Positions 50,402 through 58,052 of a stretch of DNA of 64,000 nt are shown here, piece after piece; position 1 is the first letter of the stretch; each line of letters starts with the position of its first letter. Source of the stretch: Psychrobacillus sp042885655 (GTDB taxonomy: Bacteria; Bacillota; Bacilli; Bacillales_A; Planococcaceae). Location: contig NZ_JBHVRO010000003.1 of the NCBI RefSeq assembly GCF_042885655.1, positions 434,001 to 498,000 on the forward strand, given 5' to 3'. A program made the translations under genes and the position numbers. A model generated the notes under the pieces. That model was not told the origin of the DNA, searched no databases, and saw nothing but the letters and a program-made list of their open reading frames with translations.

Positions 50402-50732
50402 GTAAATATAGATGGCTAAGAACTAATTGGATTTTTATAAATTCAGGTGGTTCTTGGCTTTTTTATTTGGAACTGAAATAATTTTTAGCATTTGGTCTCG
50501 GGTTCAGTAGAATTGATTGCGGAATTGGGTGATTTAGTCTCGGGTTCAAGTAAATTGATTGCGGGTTCACTTTAATTGGTCTTGAACTGCTATTTTATGG
50601 ATAAATGATTCGGTGTTTCATGAATGGTATTCTTGGTAGTCCATATTTTAATAATGGTTCGCTCATTTTATTAGATTATCGATTGCATACTCGTATATGC
50701 TAAAATATTTTCAAAGAGGAGGAATGCTGATT
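50402..50732. other. gap with terminator and an imperfect direct repeat
   Basis: A stem (GCTAAGAAC with GTTCTTGGC, 50415-50460) followed by six T probably ends the thioredoxin-like gene. Between 50492 and 50580 the words TCTCGGGTTCA and AATTGATTGCGG occur twice, giving an imperfect direct repeat of about 46 bases. Nothing else is seen. Confidence 0.45.
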
Positions 50733-51188
50733 ATGGATAAATTTATGAAAAGAGCGGTTGAATTAGCGGTCGAAAATGTACAAAGTGGAGGCCAACCATT
50801 TGGAGCGGTACTAGTGAAAGATGGGGAAGTTGTCTCAGAGGGTGTAAATGAGTTGCACATTAAGCATGACGTAAGCGGACATGCTGAGTTGCTTGCGATT
50901 CGTCGAGCACAGGAAAAATTACGAACTAATGATTTATCTGGATCTATAATATATGCGAGTGGTGCACCTTGTGCAATGTGCTACAGTGCAATGATGTTTG
51001 CTGGAATTGAAAAAGCTTATTACTGTGCAACCTTGGAAGATGCAAAAGCAGCTGGGCTCGGAAAGTCAGCAACGATTTATGAGGAACTGCAAAAACCAGC
51101 AGGCGATCGAATATTCCAGATGCGTCATATGGAAATTGAAGAAGGAATGTCAAATCCAATGGAATTATGGAAAGAGCGAAATTTCTGA
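50733..51188 (+). CDS. nucleoside/guanine deaminase-like protein (CDA fold)
   Basis: A 151-residue zinc deaminase. Zinc and proton-shuttle residues are His50 and Glu52 (GHAELLAI) and Cys80 and Cys83 (PCAMCYS), as in guanine deaminase GuaD and tRNA adenosine deaminase. The short domain-swapped C-terminus (MEIEEGMSNPMELWKERNF) resembles GuaD-type enzymes, so deamination of guanine to xanthine is the best guess. ATG 50733 is used: the AGAGGAGG site sits about ten bases upstream, whereas ATG 50724 is too close to it. It is a single gene between intergenic repeats. Confidence 0.85.
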   Translation: MDKFMKRAVELAVENVQSGGQPFGAVLVKDGEVVSEGVNELHIKHDVSGHAELLAIRRAQEKLRTNDLSGSIIYASGAPCAMCYSAMMFAGIEKAYYCATLEDAKAAGLGKSATIYEELQKPAGDRIFQMRHMEIEEGMSNPMELWKERNF

Positions 51189-51217
51189 AGATAAATATGT
51201 TGTTCGTGGTGAAGTAT

Positions 51218-51253
51218 ATTACAGGTGCCTGGCACCAGTAACAAATTTGTAAT
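51218..51253. repeat. GGTGCC palindromic element, shortened copy 6
   Basis: ATTACA joins directly to GGTGCCTGGCACC; the right arm AGTAACAAATTTGTAAT is complete. It has the same asymmetric loss as copy 5. Confidence 0.75.
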
Positions 51254-51290
51254 ATGACTGTAATAGATGGGATAGGATAGGGGGATTTGT

Positions 51291-51989
51291 TTGCGACCGA
51301 TTATTGGTGTTTCTTCCAGTTTGAAAGAGGATGTTCTGACTGTTCCAACGGAGAATATGCGTGCGATTGCGAAATTTGGAGGAGTACCTCTTGTGCTCCC
51401 CAATATGGTGTACGATGGAATTGATAGAATTGCTGAAATGATAGATGGGTTGCTTTTAACTGGTGGCGGGGATATAGATCCTACTTTATTCGGAGAAGAG
51501 CCACAACAAGGTCTTGGGGAAATCACACCTGAGCGAGATGCTTTTGAAATAGCTTTGATACTAAAAATGTTGGAGCTGAATAAACCGATTTTAGGAATAT
51601 GTAGGGGTGCACAAATTCTAAATATTGCCGTTGGTGGTGATATGTTTCAAGATATTTATTCGCAAATTAAATGTAAACTTTTACAACATAGCCAAAAAGC
51701 TCCGCGTTGGCATGCTTCGCACTATGTTCAAGTAACGAAGGGCTCCATTTTACATGAAATTGTACAAACTAAACAATTCAAAGTAAATAGCTATCATCAT
51801 CAGGCAAATCGAGGAGTTCCGAATGATTTTGAAGTAAGTGCTGTATCAAGTGATGGCATTGTCGAGGCAATTGAAAGTAAGAAACATAGGTTTGTTTTGG
51901 GAGTGCAATGGCATCCCGAATATTTGTTATTAAAAAAGGATTCGGAATCAGCTGCTATTTTTAGGGCATTTATAGATGCTTGCCTTTAA
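51291..51989 (+). CDS. peptidase C26 / gamma-glutamyl-GABA hydrolase-like protein
   Basis: A 232-residue class I glutamine-amidotransferase-fold protein. The catalytic triad is Cys104 (LGICRGAQILN), His208 and Glu210 (VQWHPEYLL). LLLTGGGDIDPTLFGEEP is characteristic of the PuuD/YvdE branch, which hydrolyses gamma-glutamyl bonds such as gamma-glutamyl-GABA. No polyamine pathway genes are nearby, so the physiological substrate is open. TTG 51291 follows TAGGGGGA. A terminator lies at 52019-52047. Confidence 0.87.
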   Translation: MRPIIGVSSSLKEDVLTVPTENMRAIAKFGGVPLVLPNMVYDGIDRIAEMIDGLLLTGGGDIDPTLFGEEPQQGLGEITPERDAFEIALILKMLELNKPILGICRGAQILNIAVGGDMFQDIYSQIKCKLLQHSQKAPRWHASHYVQVTKGSILHEIVQTKQFKVNSYHHQANRGVPNDFEVSAVSSDGIVEAIESKKHRFVLGVQWHPEYLLLKKDSESAAIFRAFIDACL

Positions 51990-52018
51990 ATAATTGAATT
52001 TGATGTTTATAGTTAGAA

Positions 52019-52047
52019 GCGACTGTTAATTAGCAGTCGTTTTTTTA
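52019..52047 (+). terminator. rho-independent terminator
   Basis: CGACTG pairs with CAGTCG across a short AT loop, followed by seven T. Confidence 0.8.
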
Positions 52048-52188
52048 TATGGTCTCGGTTTGTGTTTAAATAATCTCATTCAGCCTTTTTTTTTTAAAAT
52101 CTTTAGAAGTTAATTAAAAAATTTTAATTCATGAAACAAATTTAAATGGGAAAGCTACTTTAAGTATTAAAAAAAGGAGGCATTTTGA

Positions 52189-53178
52189 ATGCGGCGTTTG
52201 ATATCACTCATTTGCTTCATTAGTGCATTTTTCTTTCTTGTTTGCTCAAACGTTTCCGCCGCTGAGGAACCTTCGAGAGAACAGGTTTTAGAAAAGCGAA
52301 TGGATTACTATTTAAAATACTCAGGTATTACGCTACCTTGGTATTACCTGGCTGCTGTCGATCAATACGAACGAAATATTCAACAAGTACGTAATGATAT
52401 TCCTAAGAGGGACGGTGTGGTTGCCGTCCAATTTTCCGATAATTATTGGACAGGCTTACTTAATCCTAAAAATGATGATACCAATTTAATTTCCATCGTC
52501 TTCTTTGAGGGAAATGGAGCCGATGGAAATGAAGACGGATTTGCTGATCGCAAAAATGATGATGATGTCATGTATACCATGTCAGAGTATTTAAGTAGCT
52601 TCGGTCCTACTGAAAAAGATTTCAAAAGGGCGTTAAAAGAGTATTACCAGCGGGATGAAGCTGTTAATCAGATCATAACAATTGCTAAAATCTATAAACA
52701 ATTTGAAACAATAAATTTGGATAAGCACGCTTTTCCTTTAGATATTCTCCGTGATTTTAGTTATAAAAGTACTTGGGGCGAGTCAAGAGGCTGGGGTGGA
52801 CGCAGAATACACGAAGGAACAGATTTATTTGCCTCTTACGGAGTTCCAGTGAAGTCAACATCCTATGGGATTGTAGAAACAATGGGTTGGAACGATTACG
52901 GGGGATGGCGAATTGGTATTCGCGACATTCATAATACCTATCATTATTATGCCCACTTATCCAGTTATAAAAAAGGGATTAAAGAAGGAGATATTCTGGC
53001 ACCTGGAGCGATAATTGGCTACGTTGGAAGTTCGGGTTATGGAAAAAAAGGAACTGCAGGAAAATTTCCACCTCACTTACATTACGGAATGTACAAATTT
53101 AACGGAAGAATTGAATGGGCATACGACCCTTTCTCTTCATTGAAACGATGGGAGCAGGAAGAGAAAAAAGGAAGTTAA
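52189..53178 (+). CDS. lytH: M23 metallopeptidase of LytH type (sporulation L-Ala-D-Glu peptidase)
   Basis: A 329-residue secreted protein with a signal peptide (1-24, ending VSAAEE). Residues 25-170 contain LPWYYLAAVDQYERNIQQV, which I know from LytH of Bacillus subtilis. The C-terminal LytM/M23 domain has zinc ligands His208 and Asp212 (HEGTDLF) and the HxH pair His296/His298 (PPHLHYGMY), and the highly conserved GWGGRRIHEG and GGWRIGIRD. LytH trims cortex peptide stems to single L-Ala in the forespore envelope. The length agrees with the family. ATG 52189 has an AAAAAGGAGG site. Assignment of the gene name rests on memory of the family. Confidence 0.82.
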   Translation: MRRLISLICFISAFFFLVCSNVSAAEEPSREQVLEKRMDYYLKYSGITLPWYYLAAVDQYERNIQQVRNDIPKRDGVVAVQFSDNYWTGLLNPKNDDTNLISIVFFEGNGADGNEDGFADRKNDDDVMYTMSEYLSSFGPTEKDFKRALKEYYQRDEAVNQIITIAKIYKQFETINLDKHAFPLDILRDFSYKSTWGESRGWGGRRIHEGTDLFASYGVPVKSTSYGIVETMGWNDYGGWRIGIRDIHNTYHYYAHLSSYKKGIKEGDILAPGAIIGYVGSSGYGKKGTAGKFPPHLHYGMYKFNGRIEWAYDPFSSLKRWEQEEKKGS

Positions 53179-53183
53179 TGGAT

Positions 53184-53230
53184 TGTTACAAAGTTGTTAC
53201 CGGTGCCTGGCACCAGTAACAACTTTGTCA
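53184..53230. repeat. GGTGCC palindromic element, copy 7
   Basis: TGTTACAAAGTTGTTACC and AGTAACAACTTTGTCA flank GGTGCCTGGCACC. The arms still pair although their sequence differs from the other copies. Confidence 0.85.
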
Positions 53231-53242
53231 TATAGTTTTATT

Positions 53243-53578
53243 TTATTTGCTTATAATGAGTGAAAGCCAGTAAATATGCTGTGCGAGTAAATATGTGTAG
53301 ATGAGTAGGGTTGCGCCGATTAGCAATTGTATGATTTTTTTTAGATGTAGTTTTGTTGTAATGTATATTAAAAGAAGTGGTAGGAAGATTTTTATTGCAT
53401 AAAATCCGAGTATGCTAGATTCGTATATAACTCGCATGATGGGGTTTGCTTCAGTGATGTGATTGTTTCGGATGCCGAAGTCCGTGAAGATGCTATCGAG
53501 GATGGCTAAAATTAGAAGAATTGTAGCTGCTTTAGTTGGTTTTGTATATGAAAAAAGTATTTGCTTTGTTTCTATGAT
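53243..53578 (-). CDS. DUF5658-like small membrane protein, no standard start codon
   Basis: The frame downstream of ATG 53437 encodes only 64 residues, but it continues open upstream to about 53590 and reads as real protein: AATILLILAILDSIFTDFGI, then RNNHITEANPIMRVIYESS. The Asp-rich first helix and the NPIMR motif are typical of DUF5658 membrane proteins with three helices, so the gene must start near 53578. An AAAGGA site (53587-53592) is there, but only ATC or ATA stands at the proper distance. Either a rare start is used or the start codon was lost. Function unknown. Confidence 0.55.
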   Translation of the reverse strand: MIETKQILFSYTKPTKAATILLILAILDSIFTDFGIRNNHITEANPIMRVIYESSILGFYAIKIFLPLLLIYITTKLHLKKIIQLLIGATLLIYTYLLAQHIYWLSLIISK

Positions 53579-53672
53579 TTGAACTTCCTTTCATTTTAGT
53601 GACTGTTACAGTATGCAGAAATAGTTGTTGGATTATACGTAGTTTGTAGGGGATTTATTCTTTTGGATAGAA

Positions 53673-53711
53673 AAACTCCCTAAGTCATTAAGTTGACATA
53701 GAGAGTTTTGC
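53673..53711 (-). terminator. rho-independent terminator
   Basis: Read on the minus strand, AAAACTC...TCTATGTCA pairs with TGACTTA...GGGAGTTTT and runs into T. It follows the transposase-like HTH gene. Confidence 0.8.
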
Positions 53712-53722
53712 TAATATTACCT

Positions 53723-54028
53723 CTAAGATAATTTTCTTAGGTGGGTAAAGGTTGGAGGGTTTTTGAGATTTTCCATTTCTTTTAATTGTTCATAATATTT
53801 TAATTCAATTTCTTTTAATCGTTCTATTTCATCCCTTGAGAAAGAGGAGAAACCATTTACTCCGCATTCCTTATACTTTCTTATCCAAGTTGTGATTGAA
53901 TTAACACTCACATTTAATTCGTGAGCTAACTCTTTGCGTCCACGTCCATTATCAATAACTTCTTTTACTGCATACACTTTCTGTTCCATTGTTGTTTTAG
54001 TATATCTTTTTCTAAATTGGCCGTGCAT
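53723..54028 (-). CDS. transposase OrfA-like helix-turn-helix protein (solitary)
   Basis: A 101-residue protein. Residues 8-60 form the HTH of IS3/IS1-type OrfA proteins (TKTTMEQKVYAVKEVIDNGRG, then VSVNSITTWIRKYKE). The C-terminal part (ERLKEIELKYYEQLKEME) is coiled-coil-like but shorter than usual and ends differently. No OrfB integrase frame follows on either strand, so it is a remnant or a domesticated regulator. ATG 54028 has an AAGGAGGA site and a terminator follows, so it may still be expressed. I could not identify insertion-sequence ends. Confidence 0.7.
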   Translation of the reverse strand: MHGQFRKRYTKTTMEQKVYAVKEVIDNGRGRKELAHELNVSVNSITTWIRKYKECGVNGFSSFSRDEIERLKEIELKYYEQLKEMENLKNPPTFTHLRKLS

Positions 54029-54334
54029 AATTGGTCCTCCTTATCTTATTAGGTACTTCCTGTTTTAATTGCTAATAGTTGTCATCCAATTTATAAAACC
54101 TTATAAAATCAAAATGTGGAATCAACTTTAATATGGTATCGTCCGAACAGTCTGGGATAATAGTTAAATCAATATTTGTATAGAGTTTTCAATTAATGAA
54201 GGTATATTTAAATTACAAAAAAATGGTATAACCTGGCTATCAGCTAGCTTTTACATATCTTTTGTTTTTCATTCATGTTAATTTTGAAGTAAGGTGAATA
54301 TTTTATAGGATTTTAAAAAGGAGTGTGATCAATC
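54029..54334. other. divergent intergenic region, nothing recognised
   Basis: About 300 AT-rich bases between the transposase-like gene and the Dph6-like gene. I see no repeat ends, operators or clear promoters. Confidence 0.3.
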
Positions 54335-55000
54335 TTGAAAAATGTTTCATTCGTTTCTTCTTGGAGTGGTGGGAAGGATTCAGCGATGGCTTATTACCGT
54401 GCATTGAAATTAGGGATGATTCCTAAAAAGTTGTTGACGATGTTTGAAGAAGATGGAGAGGTTTCCAAATCGCATGCCCTTCCTCTAGAGGTAGTGAAGG
54501 CACAAGCAGAACGACTTGGTATGCCTTTATTAATAAAAGAGGCGAGTTGGAGTACATATGAGGTTCAGTTTAACGAAGCGATGAATGAGTGTAGGGAAGA
54601 AGGGATTACGCATGGAGTATTCGGAGATATTGACATCGAGGATCATTTAGAGTGGGTAAAGACTACTTGTGAAAAATCGGATATCGTTTCTGTACATCCT
54701 TTGTGGAAAATACCTCGTCGGGCAATTGTAGAAGAATTATTGGATGCTGGATTTGAGGCTTGGATTGTTGTGGTGAATACAAAGATGATGCCGGCAAAAT
54801 ACGTAGGTAAACGTTTTACAAGAGCGTTAATTGAAGAACTAGAAGCAGAAGGCATTGATTCGTGTGGAGAAAGCGGGGAATTTCATACGGTAATTGTCGA
54901 TGGACCAATTTTTACGGAGAGGATACCAGTTCAAATTGGAGAGCCTGTCCAAAGAGGGGACTATATTTTTGCTCCTGTTTTATTAAATAAAAAGGTTTAA
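54335..55000 (+). CDS. Dph6-related ATP pyrophosphatase (adenine-nucleotide alpha hydrolase fold)
   Basis: A 221-residue protein with the PP-loop SSWSGGKDSAMAYY at the N-terminus and the family segments HGVFGDIDIEDH and GESGEFHTVIVDGP, which mark the Dph6/diphthine-ammonia-ligase-like branch. In eukaryotes and archaea this domain amidates diphthine on EF2; bacteria lack diphthamide, so the bacterial role must differ, perhaps another ATP-dependent amidation. TTG 54335 follows AAAAAGGAG at 12 bases. YuiD lies 85 bases downstream on the same strand. Confidence 0.85.
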   Translation: MKNVSFVSSWSGGKDSAMAYYRALKLGMIPKKLLTMFEEDGEVSKSHALPLEVVKAQAERLGMPLLIKEASWSTYEVQFNEAMNECREEGITHGVFGDIDIEDHLEWVKTTCEKSDIVSVHPLWKIPRRAIVEELLDAGFEAWIVVVNTKMMPAKYVGKRFTRALIEELEAEGIDSCGESGEFHTVIVDGPIFTERIPVQIGEPVQRGDYIFAPVLLNKKV

Positions 55001-55085
55001 ATTCTTTTCGGTCTTTTCCGATTAATTATCTCTTCAAAGGGGCATCGTATATAAGAAAATACCTTTTTCTACTGGAGGATGTCGC

Positions 55086-55601
55086 ATGAAGAGGATGAAT
55101 AGAGGGATCGTAACGGCATTGTCTGCAATAGGGATTGCTCAAGGCCTAAAAATTTTGACGTATAAAAAATTAACAGGTAATTGGGATGTAAAACAAGCGT
55201 TAACAACAGGTGGGATGCCAAGCTCGCACTCTGCAGGCGTTGCGGCAATTGCCTCTTATGTAGCGGCAAAAAGAGGAACACGCCACACTGAAACCGCACT
55301 TGCTGTAGTGTTCGGTACAATCGTCATGTACGATGCGCAAGGTATTAGAAGGCATACTGGTGAAATTGCTCACCTGGTGAATGATTTAGAAGATAAGATA
55401 ACAAAACTCTCAGGTGAATTTCCAAGTTTGGAATACGTTAAGAATGAAGAGGAATTGGAAGAACTACTGGGTCATCAACCGGTTGAAGTAGGAGCAGGTG
55501 CCCTTCTAGGCATAGCGATTGGTTTAGTTTCTGCCAAAATAGAAAATGATGAAAGAAAAGCAAGGAAAAATTCCACCCCTCATAAGTCTCATGACTTGTG
55601 A
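55086..55601 (+). CDS. YuiD-type divergent PAP2 family membrane protein
   Basis: A 171-residue membrane protein of the DUF212/YuiD family: GGMPSSHSAGVAAIAS corresponds to the PAP2 phosphatase motif with Ser-His, and MYDAQGIRRHTGEIA carries the Arg-His motif. Three or four hydrophobic segments are visible, the last near LLGIAIGLVSA. Lipid-phosphate phosphatase activity is inferred only. The ATG start follows CTGGAGGA. The last codons overlap the terminator at 55577-55611. Confidence 0.88.
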   Translation: MKRMNRGIVTALSAIGIAQGLKILTYKKLTGNWDVKQALTTGGMPSSHSAGVAAIASYVAAKRGTRHTETALAVVFGTIVMYDAQGIRRHTGEIAHLVNDLEDKITKLSGEFPSLEYVKNEEELEELLGHQPVEVGAGALLGIAIGLVSAKIENDERKARKNSTPHKSHDL

Positions 55602-55611
55602 GGGCTTTTTA
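55577..55611 (+). terminator. terminator overlapping the end of the YuiD-type gene
   Basis: CCCTCATAAGTC pairs with GACTTGTGAGGG, followed by CTTTTTA; the stop codon at 55599-55601 is inside the stem. The next palindromic element starts immediately after. Confidence 0.85.
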
Positions 55612-55657
55612 TTACAAGATTATTACTGGTGCCTGGCACCAGTAATAATCTTGTAAT
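55611..55657. repeat. GGTGCC palindromic element, copy 8
   Basis: ATTACAAGATTATTACT and AGTAATAATCTTGTAAT flank GGTGCCTGGCACC, a perfect palindrome directly behind the terminator of the YuiD-type gene. Confidence 0.9.
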
Positions 55658-55731
55658 AATATATGGGGATGGTATATAAGGTATAATAGGGTATATAGAT
55701 TTAAAGTAGATTATTTAGGAGGGGTTTTTGG

Positions 55732-56064
55732 ATGACAGTTTATGAAGAGATAACATCAGTTAGTCAATGGAAGGATATTTTGGAACAATCGAATAAAGAG
55801 CCAATTTTGGTGTTTAAACATAGTACAACTTGTCCGGTGAGTGCGCATGCATACGGAGAGTTCAGTTCTTTTGATTCTCCGATTAAAACCTTTTTAGTAA
55901 AAGTAATTGAAAGTAGAGCGGTGTCTAATGAAGTTGGAACGGATTTAGGTATAAAGCATGAATCACCTCAAGCATTTTTGATTTCGAATGGGAAAGCGGT
56001 TTGGAATGCATCTCATTGGAAAATTACAAAAAAAGATCTAACAAAAGCTGTGGAATCTTTCTAG
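55732..56064 (+). CDS. ytxJ: bacillithiol-system redox-active protein YtxJ
   Basis: A 110-residue thioredoxin-fold protein with the single-cysteine motif STTCPVSAHAYGEF and the cis-Pro region ESPQAFLISNGKAVW. Family members act as monothiol bacilliredoxin-like proteins with bacillithiol in the cytosol; the direct evidence is the TCPVS motif and length. ATG 55732 has an AGGAGGGG site. Only 11 bases separate it from the RsbR-type gene, so the two are probably co-transcribed, which suggests a link to stress signalling. Confidence 0.9.
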   Translation: MTVYEEITSVSQWKDILEQSNKEPILVFKHSTTCPVSAHAYGEFSSFDSPIKTFLVKVIESRAVSNEVGTDLGIKHESPQAFLISNGKAVWNASHWKITKKDLTKAVESF

Positions 56065-56075
56065 GGGGAGAAAAA

Positions 56076-56909
56076 GTGGATGGAATAAAAAAAGTAGGAC
56101 AATATTTAATTGAAAATGCAGAGAAAATTGCCCGTGAAATGATTGATTTAGCAATCGAGCATGTTAACTATCAAGTTACGAATGAAATGCTTGAGCAATC
56201 TATTAAAAATAATGTAGATTTTTTAGAACTACTCGCAAATTCATTTAATGAAACAAATGATACTGCTGCAGAGGAATTAATTAAATGGAGTAAAAAAAAC
56301 GGTGAACAACAAGCAGCTGTTTTTACTCAGTTCTCTAAAATAATTAAACCATATGCCAAAAATCGTTTAATGTATTTAGAATATATTACAAAAATATCGA
56401 TAGAACTTGGTCTCTCAACCGAGGAAGTTGTCAAAATAAATAATCGAATTTGTTACTTGATGGATGTAAGTATGGCAGAAACGATGATTGCTTACGAGAC
56501 TTATCGAGATGAATTAATGAGTGAACGGAAGAAAGAAATAAACAAATTATCAGCACCTATTGTTCCAATACAAAAGGGAATAGCGATTTTACCATTAGTT
56601 GGCGATATAAATTATGAGCGAGTCCAACATTTGTTAGATTATGTCGTACCAACGATGCCTGATTTTGAAATCGATCATTTAATTATTGATTTTTCTGGAA
56701 TACTTATGATTGATACGGAAATTGCTCAACACATTTTTACTATTCATAATGTACTTGAATTGCTAGGAATTCATGTTATGTTTACAGGTATTCGTCCAAA
56801 TCTTTCAATGGTAATTGTTCGAGCTGGGATAGACTTTACTTCGTTTCATACATTTGGTAGTGTGAAACATGCTATTGATAGTTTGGAAAAGAATATATTA
56901 AGTAAATAA
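56076..56909 (+). CDS. RsbR-type stressosome protein (STAS domain)
   Basis: A 277-residue protein. The N-terminal 150 residues are an all-helical non-haem-globin-like sensor domain; residues 160-270 are a STAS domain containing PIVPIQKGIAILPLVGDIN and LIIDFSGILMIDTEIAQHIF, the wording of RsbR paralogues. The Thr of MIDTEIA aligns with the RsbT-phosphorylated Thr205 of RsbRA, and the Ser of LSAPIVP stands near the position of Thr171. It probably belongs to the stressosome that releases RsbT to activate sigma B. GTG 56076 after AGGGGGAG is the start. No rsbS or rsbT genes are in the window. Confidence 0.87.
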   Translation: MDGIKKVGQYLIENAEKIAREMIDLAIEHVNYQVTNEMLEQSIKNNVDFLELLANSFNETNDTAAEELIKWSKKNGEQQAAVFTQFSKIIKPYAKNRLMYLEYITKISIELGLSTEEVVKINNRICYLMDVSMAETMIAYETYRDELMSERKKEINKLSAPIVPIQKGIAILPLVGDINYERVQHLLDYVVPTMPDFEIDHLIIDFSGILMIDTEIAQHIFTIHNVLELLGIHVMFTGIRPNLSMVIVRAGIDFTSFHTFGSVKHAIDSLEKNILSK

Positions 56910-56919
56910 ATTGAAAAAA

Positions 56920-56955
56920 AGAACCGCTCCTTCACTGAAGGTGCGGTTCTTATTG
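56920..56955. terminator. bidirectional terminator
   Basis: GAACCGCTCCTTC pairs with GAAGGTGCGGTTC, with A and T runs on both sides. It serves the RsbR gene and, on the other strand, the broken gene at 56968-57078. Confidence 0.88.
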
Positions 56956-56967
56956 TATTGATAAGAT

Positions 56968-57078
56968 TTATTCACTAACCATGTTTACTAACATATGTGC
57001 TAGTGCATGTTGTTGCTCTTTGTTTCCTGATTTCCATAATTCTTGTAATAGGTTTTCTTCTAAGGAACGTAATGGTGG
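56968..57078 (-). pseudogene. 3' fragment of a DUF3243/YmfJ-like gene
   Basis: On the minus strand 36 codons end at TAA 56970 and read LEENLLQELWKSGNKEQQH then ALAHMLVNMV, which resembles the C-terminal helices of DUF3243 (YmfJ) proteins. An in-frame stop at 57079-57081 and loss of the rest show that only the end survives. The adjacent bidirectional terminator (56920-56955) would have been its own. Family assignment is from memory. Confidence 0.45.
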
Positions 57079-57191
57079 TTACGAATTCGGGGAGAGACGG
57101 GGCTTTGAATAAAGGCTATAATATCTCAGCGACAGATGATTTGTATTCTTTTGACGACATTTCACCATCTGATGAAAGAACAGATAACTAG
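56997..57191 (+). CDS. small YtzI-like membrane peptide, doubtful
   Basis: A 64-residue frame with one hydrophobic helix (about 5-22) and a polar tail containing LNKGYNISATDD. It recalls YtzI-type small membrane proteins, which have a helix and then a KGY motif. There is no ribosome binding site before ATG 56997; AAGGAA lies before an internal ATG at 57072, which would give 39 residues without the helix. The first 27 codons are antisense to the DUF3243-like fragment, so at least one of the two readings is accidental. A short hairpin with T run (57207-57237) follows. Confidence 0.3.
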   Translation: MLVHVVALCFLISIILVIGFLLRNVMVVTNSGRDGALNKGYNISATDDLYSFDDISPSDERTDN

Positions 57192-57206
57192 AGAAATGCA
57201 CTTGTT

Positions 57207-57237
57207 CCAGCACTTATGGGTGTTGGGGCATTTTTTC
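57207..57237 (+). terminator. possible rho-independent terminator
   Basis: CCAGCAC pairs with GTGTTGG (one G-T pair), then GGGCATTTTTT. Confidence 0.6.
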
Positions 57238-57270
57238 TGAGGGAATTAAAATTGTGCTATGAAGTTGAAT

Positions 57271-57317
57271 ATTACAAAAGTGTTACTGGTGCCAGGCACC
57301 TGAAACACTTTTGTAAT
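57271..57317. repeat. GGTGCC palindromic element, copy 9 (A-centred core)
   Basis: ATTACAAAAGTGTTACT and TGAAACACTTTTGTAAT flank GGTGCCAGGCACC. The arms pair with small internal mismatches. The core reads opposite to copies 4-8. Confidence 0.85.
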
Positions 57318-57414
57318 AGGTTGGTTGTGAAGGTAATATACATTATTCTTTCGGTATTTTATACTTGTGTTATAGTTTGTGACATTATGGGGTAAGTAGA
57401 GGTGTTTGATAGAT

Positions 57415-58005
57415 ATGCCAAGAGGTAGGAAAGTGGACTCTGACGGAGAAGTGACTAAGCAATTGCTATTAGAGAAAGCGGTTGAGCAGTTTGCGGAGTG
57501 TGGATATCACTCTACAAAGATTAGTGATATTGTCAATAAAGCTAAGGTAACGCAGCCTACTTTTTATTTGTATTTTGAAAGTAAAGAGGCTATTTTTCTA
57601 GAAATAACAGAGTTTTTTCAATTGCAGTTAATAAATTTAACTTCAGCTAGTCTTTTAGAGGAAAACTTAGAAACACATTCGCTTAAACTTCAAATATGTT
57701 TAGGATTAACTCGTATTTTTACTTTTTTTGAGGAGAATCCCTTGTTAACGAAAATTGGATTTGTTGAAGCTGATTCAGCTAAAGAATTGAAAGAAAATAT
57801 GGTGAAACAAATTACGGAAAATTTAAAAGAGGAGCAAAGGATGGGCTATTTTTCTGATGCGTATCCAATGGACTTAGTAGCAGAAAGCCTTGTTGGTTCT
57901 ATTGAACGATTAACGTTAAATGAGATTTTGACGAAAAAAAGTAAACCAGTTGATTTAGCAGAAGTGCTAGTTGAGATCTATTTTACAGGTATTCAAAAAA
58001 AATAG
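57415..58005 (+). CDS. TetR/AcrR family transcriptional regulator
   Basis: A 196-residue TetR-type repressor. The N-terminal helix-turn-helix (about residues 15-60) contains AVEQFAECGYHSTKISDIV and VTQPTFYLYFESKEAIFLE, the strongly conserved family pattern. The C-terminal 130 residues are helical and bind an unknown ligand. ATG 57415 is used with TAGAGGTG ten bases upstream; TTG 57406 would overlap the site. No divergent target gene is adjacent, so autoregulation or a distant target is expected. Confidence 0.88.
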   Translation: MPRGRKVDSDGEVTKQLLLEKAVEQFAECGYHSTKISDIVNKAKVTQPTFYLYFESKEAIFLEITEFFQLQLINLTSASLLEENLETHSLKLQICLGLTRIFTFFEENPLLTKIGFVEADSAKELKENMVKQITENLKEEQRMGYFSDAYPMDLVAESLVGSIERLTLNEILTKKSKPVDLAEVLVEIYFTGIQKK

Positions 58006-58011
58006 TATTGG

Positions 58012-58052
58012 ACTCGTACCTTTACATAGAGAAATCTGTGGAAGGTATTTTT
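58012..58052 (+). terminator. probable terminator
   Basis: GTACCTT pairs with AAGGTAT around an imperfect inner stem, followed by seven T. Confidence 0.6.

Noticed and set aside
50998..51252. Plus-strand 84-codon frame overlapping the deaminase gene
   Set aside because: Out of frame with the zinc-motif-bearing gene, no ribosome binding site, and it ends inside a palindromic element.
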